Assembly (NCBI GenBank): GCA_963824085.1
Contig: CAWGNT010000007.1
Coordinates: forward strand, 62,001-126,000
Source: JARRNE01 sp963824085
GTDB taxonomy: Bacteria; Pseudomonadota; Gammaproteobacteria; Chromatiales; Chromatiaceae
DNA: 64,000 bases
Reading direction: 5' to 3'
Shown piece after piece: positions 44,489 through 53,680 of this stretch. Both the position numbers and the translations under genes were made by a program. The notes beneath the pieces are model-generated. The model was given only the letters and a program-made list of their open reading frames with translations, had not been told where the DNA came from and made no database searches. Every line of letters begins with the position of its first letter. Within the stretch, counting starts at the first letter, position 1.

Positions 44489-46492
44489 TCAGAGCGCCAC
44501 GAAAACCGTCAACAGGCCGACCAGCCCGACGATCATGGCAATCGCGTAGTGATAGAGATAACCGGTCTGCATATTCCGGATGCGCCCGGCAAACCAGCCT
44601 ACCGTCTTCGCAGAGCCGTTTACCAGCACACCGTCGATCAAGCCGCGGTCCCCCGCCACCCACAGCAGCTTGCCGATCCCCCGGCTGCCAGCCGCGAAGA
44701 CCGCTTGGTTGAAGTCGTCAAAGCCATACTTGCGGTCGAGGATGTAATACAGCCAATCGAACCGGATGCGCAGGTGGTCCTCGACGCGCGGATTGCGGGC
44801 GAACAGGTACCAATAGACGTACGCCGCAAGACCGAGTCCACCCATGGCGAGCCAGAAGGGGAAACCCGTCAGCCCGTGCAGCACGAAGCCCAGTTCCCCG
44901 TGGAAATAGTGCTCCTGAAGGCGCTCGAGCACATTGTGCTGCGGTGCCACGTAAATCGCGTCCTTGAACCAGTCGCCGAACAACAGGGGCTCTGCCGTCA
45001 TCCATCCGATTACGACCGATGGAATTGCCAGCAGGATGAGAGGCACAGTCACCACCCAGGGGGACTCGTGCAGGTGGTGCCGCGTGTGCTCGTCCATGCG
45101 CTCCTTGCCGTGAAAGACGAGGAAGTACATGCGGAAGCTGTAAAACGCAGTGATCAGCACGCCAAGGGTCAGCAGGATCGAGGCGTAGGCGGACCCGAAC
45201 CTGTGAGAGTGGTCCACCGCGAAGATGATCGCGTCCTTGGAGAAAAAGCCGGAGAACCCGGGGAAGCCGATCAGGGCCAGCGACCCGACCAAGGCAGTGA
45301 TCCAGGTGACGGGCATGTACTTGCGGATCGCGCCCATGTGCCGGATGTCCTGGTCGTGGTGCATGCCGATGATGACCGAGCCTGCCGCCAGGAACAGCAG
45401 TGCCTTGAAGAAGGCATGCGTCATCAGATGAAAGATACCGGCCGCATAGGCGGAAGCGCCGAGGGCCGCAGTCATGTAGCCGAGCTGGGAGAGCGTCGAG
45501 TAGGCCACCACGCGCTTGATGTCGTTCTGCACGATCCCGACGAGTCCCATGAAAAAGGCCGTGGTGGCGCCGACGATGAGCACCAGGCTGAGGGCCGTCT
45601 CCGAGAGCTCGTAGAGAGGTGACATGCGCGCCACCATGAAGATGCCCGCCGTGACCATGGTGGCGGCGTGGATCAGGGCCGAGATCGGAGTCGGACCCTC
45701 CATGGAGTCCGGCAGCCAGACATGCAGCGGCACCTGGGCCGACTTGCCCATGGCCCCGATGAAGAGGAGCACGCAGATAAGGGTCATCAGCGACCAGGAG
45801 CTGTCGCCCCAGATGTGGACCTGGGTATCGGCCAGGGCGGGCGCTCGGGCGAACACCTCCGCATAGTCGAGGGATGAGAAGTACATGCCGATGGCTGCGA
45901 TGCCGAGGATGAAGCCGAAATCCCCGACGCGGTTAACCAGAAAGGCCTTCAGGTTGGCGAAGATGGCCGACTCGCGCGTCGACCAGAAGCCGATCAGCAG
46001 ATAGGAGACCAGGCCGACCGCCTCCCAGCCGAAGAAAAGCTGGAGGAAGTTGTTGGACATGACCAGCATCAGCATTGAAAAGGTGAAGAGCGAGATGTAG
46101 CTGAAGAAACGCTGGTAGCTGTTGCGCCCCGCGAGGCTGTCTCTGGGCCAGTTGTGCTCGTCGTCGGCCATGTAGCCGATGGTGTAGATGTGCACCATCA
46201 AGGAGACGAAGCTCACCACGCTCATCATGAGCGCGGTGAGCCTATCCACCAGAAACCCGATCTCGAAGCGCATGCCGTCGGTCACCATCCAGGTGTAAAC
46301 GGAATGGTTGAAGACCGGACGATCGTCGAAGATGAATCCCTTCAGGACGTACAGGGACAGGACGGTCGAGAGGCCGACCCCGACGATGGTCACCCAGTGC
46401 GCCCCGGAGCGCCTGATGCTGCCCCCCAGCAGGCCGGCGATGATCGAGCCCACCAGCGGGGCCAGTACTATAGTCAGATAGACGTTTTCCAT
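44489..46492 (-). CDS. nuoL: NADH-quinone oxidoreductase subunit L
   Basis: 667 residues, the distal antiporter-like subunit with the long lateral helix at its C-terminus. Motifs: VDRLTALMMSVVSFVSLMVH, IYTIGYMADDEHNWPR, FGWEAVGLVSYLLIGFW and KSAQVPLHVWLPDSMEGPTP. The ATG at 46492 is used; a TTG at 46513 has no better support. It is separated from nuoK by 366 bases, which is unusual for this operon. Confidence 0.95.
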   Translation of the reverse strand: MENVYLTIVLAPLVGSIIAGLLGGSIRRSGAHWVTIVGVGLSTVLSLYVLKGFIFDDRPVFNHSVYTWMVTDGMRFEIGFLVDRLTALMMSVVSFVSLMVHIYTIGYMADDEHNWPRDSLAGRNSYQRFFSYISLFTFSMLMLVMSNNFLQLFFGWEAVGLVSYLLIGFWSTRESAIFANLKAFLVNRVGDFGFILGIAAIGMYFSSLDYAEVFARAPALADTQVHIWGDSSWSLMTLICVLLFIGAMGKSAQVPLHVWLPDSMEGPTPISALIHAATMVTAGIFMVARMSPLYELSETALSLVLIVGATTAFFMGLVGIVQNDIKRVVAYSTLSQLGYMTAALGASAYAAGIFHLMTHAFFKALLFLAAGSVIIGMHHDQDIRHMGAIRKYMPVTWITALVGSLALIGFPGFSGFFSKDAIIFAVDHSHRFGSAYASILLTLGVLITAFYSFRMYFLVFHGKERMDEHTRHHLHESPWVVTVPLILLAIPSVVIGWMTAEPLLFGDWFKDAIYVAPQHNVLERLQEHYFHGELGFVLHGLTGFPFWLAMGGLGLAAYVYWYLFARNPRVEDHLRIRFDWLYYILDRKYGFDDFNQAVFAAGSRGIGKLLWVAGDRGLIDGVLVNGSAKTVGWFAGRIRNMQTGYLYHYAIAMIVGLVGLLTVFVAL

Positions 46493-46858
46493 GGCGTAGG
46501 TGTGCTTTATCAAACGGCCCTATGCGCGTTCCATCTTGCTCGAATACGTGACAATACCCATCACAGTTGGGTTTTCCGCTTTCCGGGCCAGGCCAAGGAG
46601 GCCGGGGACATCATGAATAGGCCCCTACAGGCTCGACGCCAGTCTCCCCGCCGCCGATACACCCGACCCCCGCAACCCACCCCGACTCGAACGGCCATCT
46701 GAATGCGGCACAGCTCGAGCGACGACGGCCGGAGCTGCAAAGGCCGTGTGGCCTAGAGCGCTCTTTGGACGTTGCGACGGGGCGACAGCTGGCCCTATCG
46801 GTCACCAGACCGGAGGCTCAGTCGTGTCGGGCGCCCCACCGAACCGGCAAGTCCCAGC
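46493..46858. other. Gene-free gap within the nuo operon
   Basis: 366 bases between nuoK and nuoL. Frames on both strands are Arg/Pro-rich with no recognisable product and no clear promoter or terminator. Possibly a remnant of inserted DNA. Confidence 0.5.
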
Positions 46859-47164
46859 TCAGCCCTTAAGCAAATCCATATCCTCGACGTTGATGGTCTG
46901 GCGACTCCGGAACAGCACGACCAGAATCGCGAGCCCAATGGCCGCCTCGGCAGCGGCCACCGTGAGGATGAAAAAGACGAACACCTGACCGGCCGTGTCC
47001 CCCAAGAAATGCGAGAAGGCGATGAAGTTCATGTTCACCGCCAACAGCATCAACTCGATGCACATGAGCAGGACGATGACGTTCTTCCGGTTCAGAAAGA
47101 CGCCCGCCACGCTCAGGCAGAACAGGATACCTCCCAGTACCAAATAGTCCGATAGCGCGATCAT
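46859..47164 (-). CDS. nuoK: NADH-quinone oxidoreductase subunit K
   Basis: 101 residues, three membrane helices, with conserved glutamates in LLMCIELMLLAVNMNFIAFS and AAAEAAIGLAILV. The start overlaps the stop of nuoJ by four bases (ATGA), so translation is coupled. Full length. Confidence 0.95.
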   Translation of the reverse strand: MIALSDYLVLGGILFCLSVAGVFLNRKNVIVLLMCIELMLLAVNMNFIAFSHFLGDTAGQVFVFFILTVAAAEAAIGLAILVVLFRSRQTINVEDMDLLKG

Positions 47165-47778
47165 TCTGCCTCCGCCTTGCCTTCGGCAGGCATCTGCAGG
47201 ATTCGGATACGGTCTGGCCCCTTCTTGACGCGAACCTGCCTGGCCGGGTCCTGATACTTGGTCTCTGGACGGCGGCGCAGGGTGAGCCGGATCGCGGCAA
47301 CGATCGCCACCAGAAGGATCACCGCCGCAATCTCAAAGGGATATACGTAGACCGTATAGAGCACCGCGCCCAGCTCCGCGGTGTTGCTGTAGTCCGCCCC
47401 GTGGGCGGCGGGCTTGGCGAAATGCTCGAGCCCGAAGTTGGCCGGACCCACCACAAGGAAGATCTCAACGAGCATGACGGCGGCGATGAGGAGTCCGACC
47501 GGCAGATAGCGGATGAACTGAGCCTTGAGCGCGGCTACCTCCACGTCGAGCATCATCACCACGAAGAGGAAGAGAACCATCACGGCCCCCACGTAGACCA
47601 GCACCAACACAATGGCGAGAAACTCGGCCTCCAGCAGCATCCACAAACCGGCGCTTGCAACGAAGGCCAGCACCATGTAGAGCACCGCATGCACAGGATT
47701 CCGCCGTGTGATCACCATGCTGGCCGCCGCGACGGTTATGGCGGCGAAGACGTAGAACAAAAACTTTTCAAAGCCCAT
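47161..47778 (-). CDS. nuoJ: NADH-quinone oxidoreductase subunit J
   Basis: 205 residues, five membrane helices, with the family stretch RNPVHAVLYMVLAFVASAG then FLAIVLVLVYVGAVMVLFLF. A charged C-terminal extension of about 35 residues is present. The ATG at 47778 is preferred over 47790 by homology. It follows nuoI after 128 bases. Confidence 0.94.
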   Translation of the reverse strand: MGFEKFLFYVFAAITVAAASMVITRRNPVHAVLYMVLAFVASAGLWMLLEAEFLAIVLVLVYVGAVMVLFLFVVMMLDVEVAALKAQFIRYLPVGLLIAAVMLVEIFLVVGPANFGLEHFAKPAAHGADYSNTAELGAVLYTVYVYPFEIAAVILLVAIVAAIRLTLRRRPETKYQDPARQVRVKKGPDRIRILQMPAEGKAEAE

Positions 47779-47906
47779 GATTCGTCTCAAGACTCTCGGT
47801 GATCAGCACGTCCCGTGGCGGGGCGGCCGGCCGCAAGGTCGCGGATGGATCGGCACATCTTCCAGAAGATGCCTGCGCCCTCTGCGGCAAAGCGTTCTAC
47901 CCAAGC

Positions 47907-48398
47907 TCATCGATAGGGTGCGTCGGCCGCCCGGGCGGCCGCGATCTCGGCCTCATATTTGTCGCCGATCGCCAAGAGCTGGTCCTTGGTCATGATGTTC
48001 TCGCCCCTGTTCTCGAAGTGATATTCGTAGATGTTCGTCTCCACGATCGAGTCCACGGGGCAGGACTCCTCGCAGAAGCCGCAGTAGATGCACTTGAACA
48101 AATCGATATCGTAGCGTGTCGTACGCCGGGAGCCGTCTTCTCTCGGCTCCGCCTCGATCGTGATCGCGAGCGCCGGACAGACGGCCTCACAAAGCTTGCA
48201 CGCAATGCAGCGCTCCTCGCCATTCGGATAACGGCGCAAGGCGTGCAGGCCGCGGAAGCGCGGTGAGACGGGCGCCTTTTCCTCGGGATACTGCACCGTA
48301 AACTTGGGCCGGAACAGATAGCGGCCAGTGAGATTCATGCCCCGGAAGAGCTCTCCCAGGGTCAGACTCTTGAGGTACCCGCGCGCAGCTTGAAACAT
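47907..48398 (-). CDS. nuoI: NADH-quinone oxidoreductase subunit I
   Basis: 163 residues carrying two 4Fe-4S clusters (N6a and N6b) in the motifs CIACKLCEAVCP and CIYCGFCEESCP. It relays electrons from NuoG to NuoB. The ATG at 48398 has GGAGGG six bases upstream. It is 14 bases after nuoH. The frame is open far upstream inside nuoH but without homology. Confidence 0.95.
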   Translation of the reverse strand: MFQAARGYLKSLTLGELFRGMNLTGRYLFRPKFTVQYPEEKAPVSPRFRGLHALRRYPNGEERCIACKLCEAVCPALAITIEAEPREDGSRRTTRYDIDLFKCIYCGFCEESCPVDSIVETNIYEYHFENRGENIMTKDQLLAIGDKYEAEIAAARAADAPYR

Positions 48399-48412
48399 TG
48401 AGCGCCCTCCTC

Positions 48413-49447
48413 TCAGGCCGACCACCAGGGCGGGATCCGATAGACCACCGCAAGCGCCACCGCGAGGATCCACACGATGGTGATCGGGATGAAGACCTTC
48501 CACCCGAGGCGCATGATTTGGTCGTAGCGGTAACGCGGGAAGGTGGCCCGGAACCAGAGGAACAGAAACATGAACACGAAGGTCTTCAGCAACAGCCACT
48601 GAAAGCCATCGTCGAGCAGAAACACCCCGTCCACCCACGCCTTGGGCAGCGGGGACAGCCAGCCGCCGAAGAACATGAGTGCCGCCAGGGCAGAGATCAG
48701 AATCATGTTGGCGTACTCGGCCAGGAAGAAGACGGCGAATGCCGTGCCGGAGTACTCGACGTGGAATCCGGCGACGATCTCCGACTCGCCTTCCGCCACG
48801 TCGAAAGGCGCCCGATTGGTCTCGGCGACACCGGAGATGAAGTAGACGCCGAACAACGGGAGCAGCGGCAGCCAGAACCAGGTGAAGATGCTGCCCGTCT
48901 GCGCGCGGACGATCTCGCCCAGGTTGAGGCTGCCCGCAGCCACCAGCACGCCGACCAGGGCGAAACCCATCGCGATCTCGTAGGCCACGATCTGCGCGGC
49001 CGACCGCATCGCGCCGAGGAAGGCATACTTGGAGTTGGATGCCCAGCCCGCGATGATCACTCCGTAAACACCAAGTGACGTCAGGGCGAGGACGTAGAGC
49101 AGGCCCGCATTCACGTCCGCCAGGACCAGACGGTCGCTGAAGGGAAATACCGCCCAGGCCGCCAGCGCCGAGGCCAAGGCGATGGTGGGCGCGAGCAGGA
49201 ACAGCGTCTTGTTGGCGTGGGTGGGGAGGACGATCTCCTTCATCAGGAGCTTCACGACATCCGCGAACGGCTGCAGCAGCCCCCGAAAACCGACGCGGTT
49301 GGGCCCGATGCGCACCTGCATGTAGCCGATAACCTTGCGCTCGGCGTAGGTGTAGTAGGCGACCATGAGGATCATCGGCACCAGGATGGCGACGATCTTG
49401 AACAGGATCTGAATCACCCCAGGCAGGGAAGTCCAAAGCTCGGTCAT
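48413..49447 (-). CDS. nuoH: NADH-quinone oxidoreductase subunit H
   Basis: 344 residues, eight membrane helices, forming the quinone-chamber floor. Hallmark ERKVIGYMQVRIGPNRVG and the conserved acidic loop ETNRAPFDVAEGESEIVAGF. The ATG at 49447 is preferred over the GTG six bases upstream because GGGGA is better spaced. 13 bases separate it from nuoG. Confidence 0.95.
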   Translation of the reverse strand: MTELWTSLPGVIQILFKIVAILVPMILMVAYYTYAERKVIGYMQVRIGPNRVGFRGLLQPFADVVKLLMKEIVLPTHANKTLFLLAPTIALASALAAWAVFPFSDRLVLADVNAGLLYVLALTSLGVYGVIIAGWASNSKYAFLGAMRSAAQIVAYEIAMGFALVGVLVAAGSLNLGEIVRAQTGSIFTWFWLPLLPLFGVYFISGVAETNRAPFDVAEGESEIVAGFHVEYSGTAFAVFFLAEYANMILISALAALMFFGGWLSPLPKAWVDGVFLLDDGFQWLLLKTFVFMFLFLWFRATFPRYRYDQIMRLGWKVFIPITIVWILAVALAVVYRIPPWWSA

Positions 49448-49460
49448 GCCCACGGTCCCC

Positions 49461-51833
49461 TCACAGCTTGTGCACCGTCACGGGACCAATCTGGTCACCG
49501 AGAACCTCGCTCCCGGCGACCCCAGCCGGAATACGGACGCAGCCGGGAGGAACGGCGCGATCCAGGGCGATCCGTGTTTGCACGGCGGCACCGTTCTGGC
49601 GTACCTCGATGCCCTCCCCTTCGGAGAAGCCGAGACGCTCTGCCTCGTCCGGGTTCAGAAAGACGCCAAAGTGCCCGGCGGCGGGCGTGCGCTGCAGGGC
49701 CGGCGCCCGCCGCACCAGCGGATCGATGGCATAAATAGGAACACTGCCGATCCGCATGAGCCCGTCAGCGGCAGACTGCGGCTCCACCTTGAGGTCGCCG
49801 CGGGGCTTGTTATCCGGTTGGACACCCTCGCTCAAGGCGCGAACCTCCTCGCGCACCTGGGAGGAATCCGCATAGTCGAAGCCGGGGAGATCGAGCAGGT
49901 TGCCGAGCACTCGCAATAGCTTCCATCCGGGGCGCGCTTCACCGGGCGGGACCACCACACCGCGGAACCCCTGCCAGGCTCCGCCCGCGTTCACGTAGGT
50001 CCCCGAGGTCTCGGCAAATGCCGCAATGGGCAGCATGATGTCGGCCACGGCCTCGAGCGACGGGCTACGGAAGCCCGTACAGGCCACCACAAAGTCTGAC
50101 GCGCTGAACGCGCGGGCGGCGAGCGCGGGATTCGCGAGGTCGTAGCCCGGCTCCAGGCCCCACAGGAGATACAGGTTGCGCGGCTGCGCCAGCATAGCGG
50201 CGGCGGAAAGCCCCGCGGCGTCCGCCGGCTTTGCCCCCGGCAGCACGTGCGGCAGGGCGCCCGCGAGGTAGGCCCCCACGCTGTTGGCCGCGGTCGGGAG
50301 ATAACCTACCCGTGCCTTAGTGGCGTCCGCAATCACATGCGCCAGCGCCTTGATCAGCGTGTAGTCGGGATGGGCCGAGGCCAGCGCCCCCAAGAGGATG
50401 ACACCCCGGTAGTTCTTGCCCGCCTCTTTCAGACGCTCCGCCGTCTCGGTGTGATGTTCTTCCGGGGTCGCATCGGCGATCAGGTCCTTGATGGGGCCGG
50501 AGCCGCGCTTGCGCAGCGCTTTCGCGATGGCAGCCAAGTCCTTGAGCATGCCGGCCGGCGTGTCCACGAACTGACTGGCCCGGAAGGTCAGGCTAAGCTC
50601 GATCGGCGTGATCACCGCCACGTGTGCACCAGCCGTCGCCGCCTTGCGGATACGGTGAGCGAGCAGCGGCTGCTCCTGGCGAATGTCGGAGCCGATCAGC
50701 AGGACTCCCTGCTGACTCTCCAGATCAGCGATGGAGACCCCCAGCCACGGCAGCAGTGGGTCAGCAGTGTCTCCGCGAAAATCCTGCTGACGCAGGCGCG
50801 TATCGATATTGCCGCTGCCGAGGCCCCGCAGGACCTTCTGCGCCAGATACATCTCCTCAAGGGTCGCACTCGGGGCCATCAGCATGCCGAGCTGATCACC
50901 GCCGACGGCCTTGAGCTGCTCCGCGACCATGACGAGCACGTCCTGCCAGGCTATCGGCTGCCATTCGCCGTCCCGCTTCACCAGGGGCCGGAGCAGCCGA
51001 TCCGGGGCCGTGAGACCTTCGTAGCTGAAGCGGTCGCGGTCGGAGATCCAGGTCTCGTTCACCGCCTCGTTGTCTTTGGGATGCACCCGCATCACCCGGT
51101 TGCCGCGGACATGAATATGGATGTTGGAGCCCACGGCATCATGGGGTGCGACACCTTCCGCCTGGGTCAGCTCCCAGGCACGCGCCTTGAAACGGAAGGG
51201 CTTGGAGGTCAAGGCGCCCACCGGGCAAAGATCGATGATGTTCCCCGACAGCTCGTGGGCCACCGTGTGCTCCACGTAGGTGCCGATCCGCATGTCTTCG
51301 CCGCGTCCGGTGGCGCCGAGCTCCCGTATTCCCGCGATCTCCGCCCCAAAGCGCACGCACCGGGTGCAGTGGATGCAGCGGGTCATGTCAGTGGCGATGA
51401 GGGGTCCCAGATTCTCGTCCTTTACCACCCGCTTGCCTTCGCTATAGCGGGAGACGTCGCCGCCGTACCCCATCGCCACGTCCTGAAGCTCGCACTCACC
51501 GCCCTGGTCGCAGATCGGACAGTCCAGCGGGTGATTGATGAGCAGAAACTCCATGGTGCCCTTCTGGGCCTCGAGCGCGCGCGGGGAACGCGTCAGTACC
51601 TTCATCCCGTTGCCGACCGGGGTCGCACACGCGGGCACCGGCTTAGGGAAGGGACGCCCGCCCTGCTCCGCCTCGACCAGACACATGCGGCAATTGGCAG
51701 CGACGGAGAGCTTCTTGTGGTAACAGAAGCGCGGGATGTCGATTCCCTCACGGTCGGCGACCTGGATGATCATCTCCCCCGGTTTCGCCTCGCAGGAGCG
51801 GCCGTCGATCTCGATTGTGACCTTGTCCGTCAT
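49461..51833 (-). CDS. nuoG: NADH-quinone oxidoreductase subunit G
   Basis: 790 residues. The N-terminal 2Fe-2S domain (FCYHKKLSVAANCRMCLVE) is followed by the His/Cys cluster HPLDCPICDQGGECELQD and the paired 4Fe-4S region TRCIHCTRCVRF, then CPVGALTSKP. The remaining residues form an inactive molybdopterin-oxidoreductase-like domain. It carries the electron wire from NuoF/NuoE toward NuoI. Cytoplasmic arm. Full length. Confidence 0.95.
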   Translation of the reverse strand: MTDKVTIEIDGRSCEAKPGEMIIQVADREGIDIPRFCYHKKLSVAANCRMCLVEAEQGGRPFPKPVPACATPVGNGMKVLTRSPRALEAQKGTMEFLLINHPLDCPICDQGGECELQDVAMGYGGDVSRYSEGKRVVKDENLGPLIATDMTRCIHCTRCVRFGAEIAGIRELGATGRGEDMRIGTYVEHTVAHELSGNIIDLCPVGALTSKPFRFKARAWELTQAEGVAPHDAVGSNIHIHVRGNRVMRVHPKDNEAVNETWISDRDRFSYEGLTAPDRLLRPLVKRDGEWQPIAWQDVLVMVAEQLKAVGGDQLGMLMAPSATLEEMYLAQKVLRGLGSGNIDTRLRQQDFRGDTADPLLPWLGVSIADLESQQGVLLIGSDIRQEQPLLAHRIRKAATAGAHVAVITPIELSLTFRASQFVDTPAGMLKDLAAIAKALRKRGSGPIKDLIADATPEEHHTETAERLKEAGKNYRGVILLGALASAHPDYTLIKALAHVIADATKARVGYLPTAANSVGAYLAGALPHVLPGAKPADAAGLSAAAMLAQPRNLYLLWGLEPGYDLANPALAARAFSASDFVVACTGFRSPSLEAVADIMLPIAAFAETSGTYVNAGGAWQGFRGVVVPPGEARPGWKLLRVLGNLLDLPGFDYADSSQVREEVRALSEGVQPDNKPRGDLKVEPQSAADGLMRIGSVPIYAIDPLVRRAPALQRTPAAGHFGVFLNPDEAERLGFSEGEGIEVRQNGAAVQTRIALDRAVPPGCVRIPAGVAGSEVLGDQIGPVTVHKL

Positions 51834-51861
51834 TTGGGTTTCTCAGTCGCCGGCCCGGTTC

Positions 51862-53148
51862 TCAAGCGGCCTCGACCATGCTCGTGCCATGCTCGACCAG
51901 GTACTCGAACTCGTGGCGATAGTGCTTGATGAAGCTCTGTACCGGCATGGCCGCAGCGTCTCCCAGGGCACAGATGGTGCGCCCACCGATGCGGCCGGCG
52001 ACGCTGTCGAGCAGATCCAGATCCTCCAGGCGCCCGTGTCCGTGCAGGATGCGGTGCAGCACGCGCGCGAGCCAGCCGGTCCCTTCCCGGCAAGGCGTGC
52101 ACTGGCCGCATGACTCATGGGCGTAGAAATGGGCAAGGTTGTACAACACCTTGACCATGCAGGTCCCTTCCGCGATGACGATGACCGCACCCGAGCCCAG
52201 CATGGAGCCGGCCTTGGCGATGGAGTCGTAGTCCATGTCCGTCTCGAGCATGACCTCGCCAGGTACGACCGGCACCGAGGAGCCTCCGGGGATCACCGCC
52301 TTGAGCTTCTTACCGTCCTTCACACCGCCGGCCATCTCCAGGAGGGCCTTGAACGGCGTGCCCAGCGGAATCTCAAAGTTGTCCGGCCGATTGACGTGCC
52401 CGGTCACCGAGAAGAGCTTGGGGCCCCCGTTGTTCGGGCGGCCCTGCTCCAGGAACCACTGGCCGCCCTTTTCCAGGATGACCGGGACGGACGCGAGGGA
52501 CTCCGTGTTGTTGATAGTGGTGGGCTTGCCGTACAGCCCAGCCTGCGCCGGGAACGGCGGCTTATAGCGCGGCTGCCCCTTCTTGCCCTCGATTGACTCC
52601 AGGAGTGCCGTCTCCTCGCCGCAGATGTATGCCCCAGCGCCCAGGTGAGTGTAGAGGTCGAAGTCGACGCGGGAGCCCTGGATGTCGCGGCCCAGGAGAC
52701 CCGCCTCGTAGGCCTCCTTGAGGGCGGCCTCGAAGCGACCCGTGGGCTCGTAGAACTCGCCGCGGATGTAGTTGTAGCCGACGGTCGCCCCGATGCAGTA
52801 GCCGGCGACGGCCATACCCTCGATCAACTGATGGGGGTTGTAGCGAAGGATGTCGCGGTCCTTGCAGGTTCCCGGCTCGCCCTCGTCGGAGTTGCAGACG
52901 ATGTACTTCTGGCCCGGTGCGCTGCGGGGCATGAAGCTCCACTTGAGCCCGGTCGGGAAACCTGCGCCGCCGCGCCCGCGCAAGGACGCAAGCTTGAGCT
53001 CGTCGATGATCTTCGCCGGGTCCGTCTTCTCCTTCAGTATCCGCTCCCACTGTACGTAGCCGCCGACGCTCCGGTAGCTTGCCAGCGACCAGGGCTCGTC
53101 CAGGTGCATGGTGCGAAAGCAGACGGTGTCTTGGTTCTCGACGCCCAT
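51862..53148 (-). CDS. nuoF: NADH-quinone oxidoreductase subunit F
   Basis: About 428 residues, the NADH- and FMN-binding subunit. The glycine-rich nucleotide site is GRGGAGFPTGLKW, followed by CNSDEGEPGTCKDR. The N3 cluster motif is ESCGQCTPCREG near the C-terminus. The ATG at 53148 follows GAGGAG and lies one base after the nuoE stop. Confidence 0.95.
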   Translation of the reverse strand: MGVENQDTVCFRTMHLDEPWSLASYRSVGGYVQWERILKEKTDPAKIIDELKLASLRGRGGAGFPTGLKWSFMPRSAPGQKYIVCNSDEGEPGTCKDRDILRYNPHQLIEGMAVAGYCIGATVGYNYIRGEFYEPTGRFEAALKEAYEAGLLGRDIQGSRVDFDLYTHLGAGAYICGEETALLESIEGKKGQPRYKPPFPAQAGLYGKPTTINNTESLASVPVILEKGGQWFLEQGRPNNGGPKLFSVTGHVNRPDNFEIPLGTPFKALLEMAGGVKDGKKLKAVIPGGSSVPVVPGEVMLETDMDYDSIAKAGSMLGSGAVIVIAEGTCMVKVLYNLAHFYAHESCGQCTPCREGTGWLARVLHRILHGHGRLEDLDLLDSVAGRIGGRTICALGDAAAMPVQSFIKHYRHEFEYLVEHGTSMVEAA

Positions 53149-53149
53149 C

Positions 53150-53680
53150 TTAGTCGAGCTCCTCAATCAGCTTGTCGAGTGCCGCCGCCGAAAGGTTCTC
53201 GTGGTAGGCCTTCCCAACCAGGACCGCAGGTGCATGCCGGCAGGCCCCCAGGCACTCGACCTCCTTGAAGGTGAACTTACCGTCGCCGGTAGTCTCCCCG
53301 GGCTGCACGCCGTATTTCCGCTGGACGTGCTCGATAAGCTCTTCCGAGCCGCACAGCATGCAGGAAACGCTGTTGCAGACGCACACCTTGTGTCTGCCCA
53401 TCGGCTCCAGATCGTACATGGCGTAGAAGGTCGCCACCTCGTAGACCGCCACCGGGGGCATGTGGAGATAGGCAGCGACATCGTCCATGAGCTCGGGCGT
53501 CAGCCAGCCGCCGTTCCATTCCTGCACGACTGTCAGCGCGGGCATCACCGCGGACTGCTTCCACTCGGCGGGGTACTTGGCGATGTGGCGATCGATCTCG
53601 GCGCGGATCTCCGGCGTAAACAGGCTCTCTTTCGCACGCGCCTCGGTCGCGACCATCAAGGGTGCAGTCCTGAAGCTCAT
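53150..53680 (-). CDS. nuoE: NADH-quinone oxidoreductase subunit E
   Basis: 176 residues, thioredoxin-like fold with the N1a 2Fe-2S cluster ligated by C102, C107, C143 and C147 (C-x4-C and C-x3-C). It forms the NADH dehydrogenase module with NuoF. Its start overlaps the nuoD stop by one base. Confidence 0.95.
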   Translation of the reverse strand: MSFRTAPLMVATEARAKESLFTPEIRAEIDRHIAKYPAEWKQSAVMPALTVVQEWNGGWLTPELMDDVAAYLHMPPVAVYEVATFYAMYDLEPMGRHKVCVCNSVSCMLCGSEELIEHVQRKYGVQPGETTGDGKFTFKEVECLGACRHAPAVLVGKAYHENLSAAALDKLIEELD

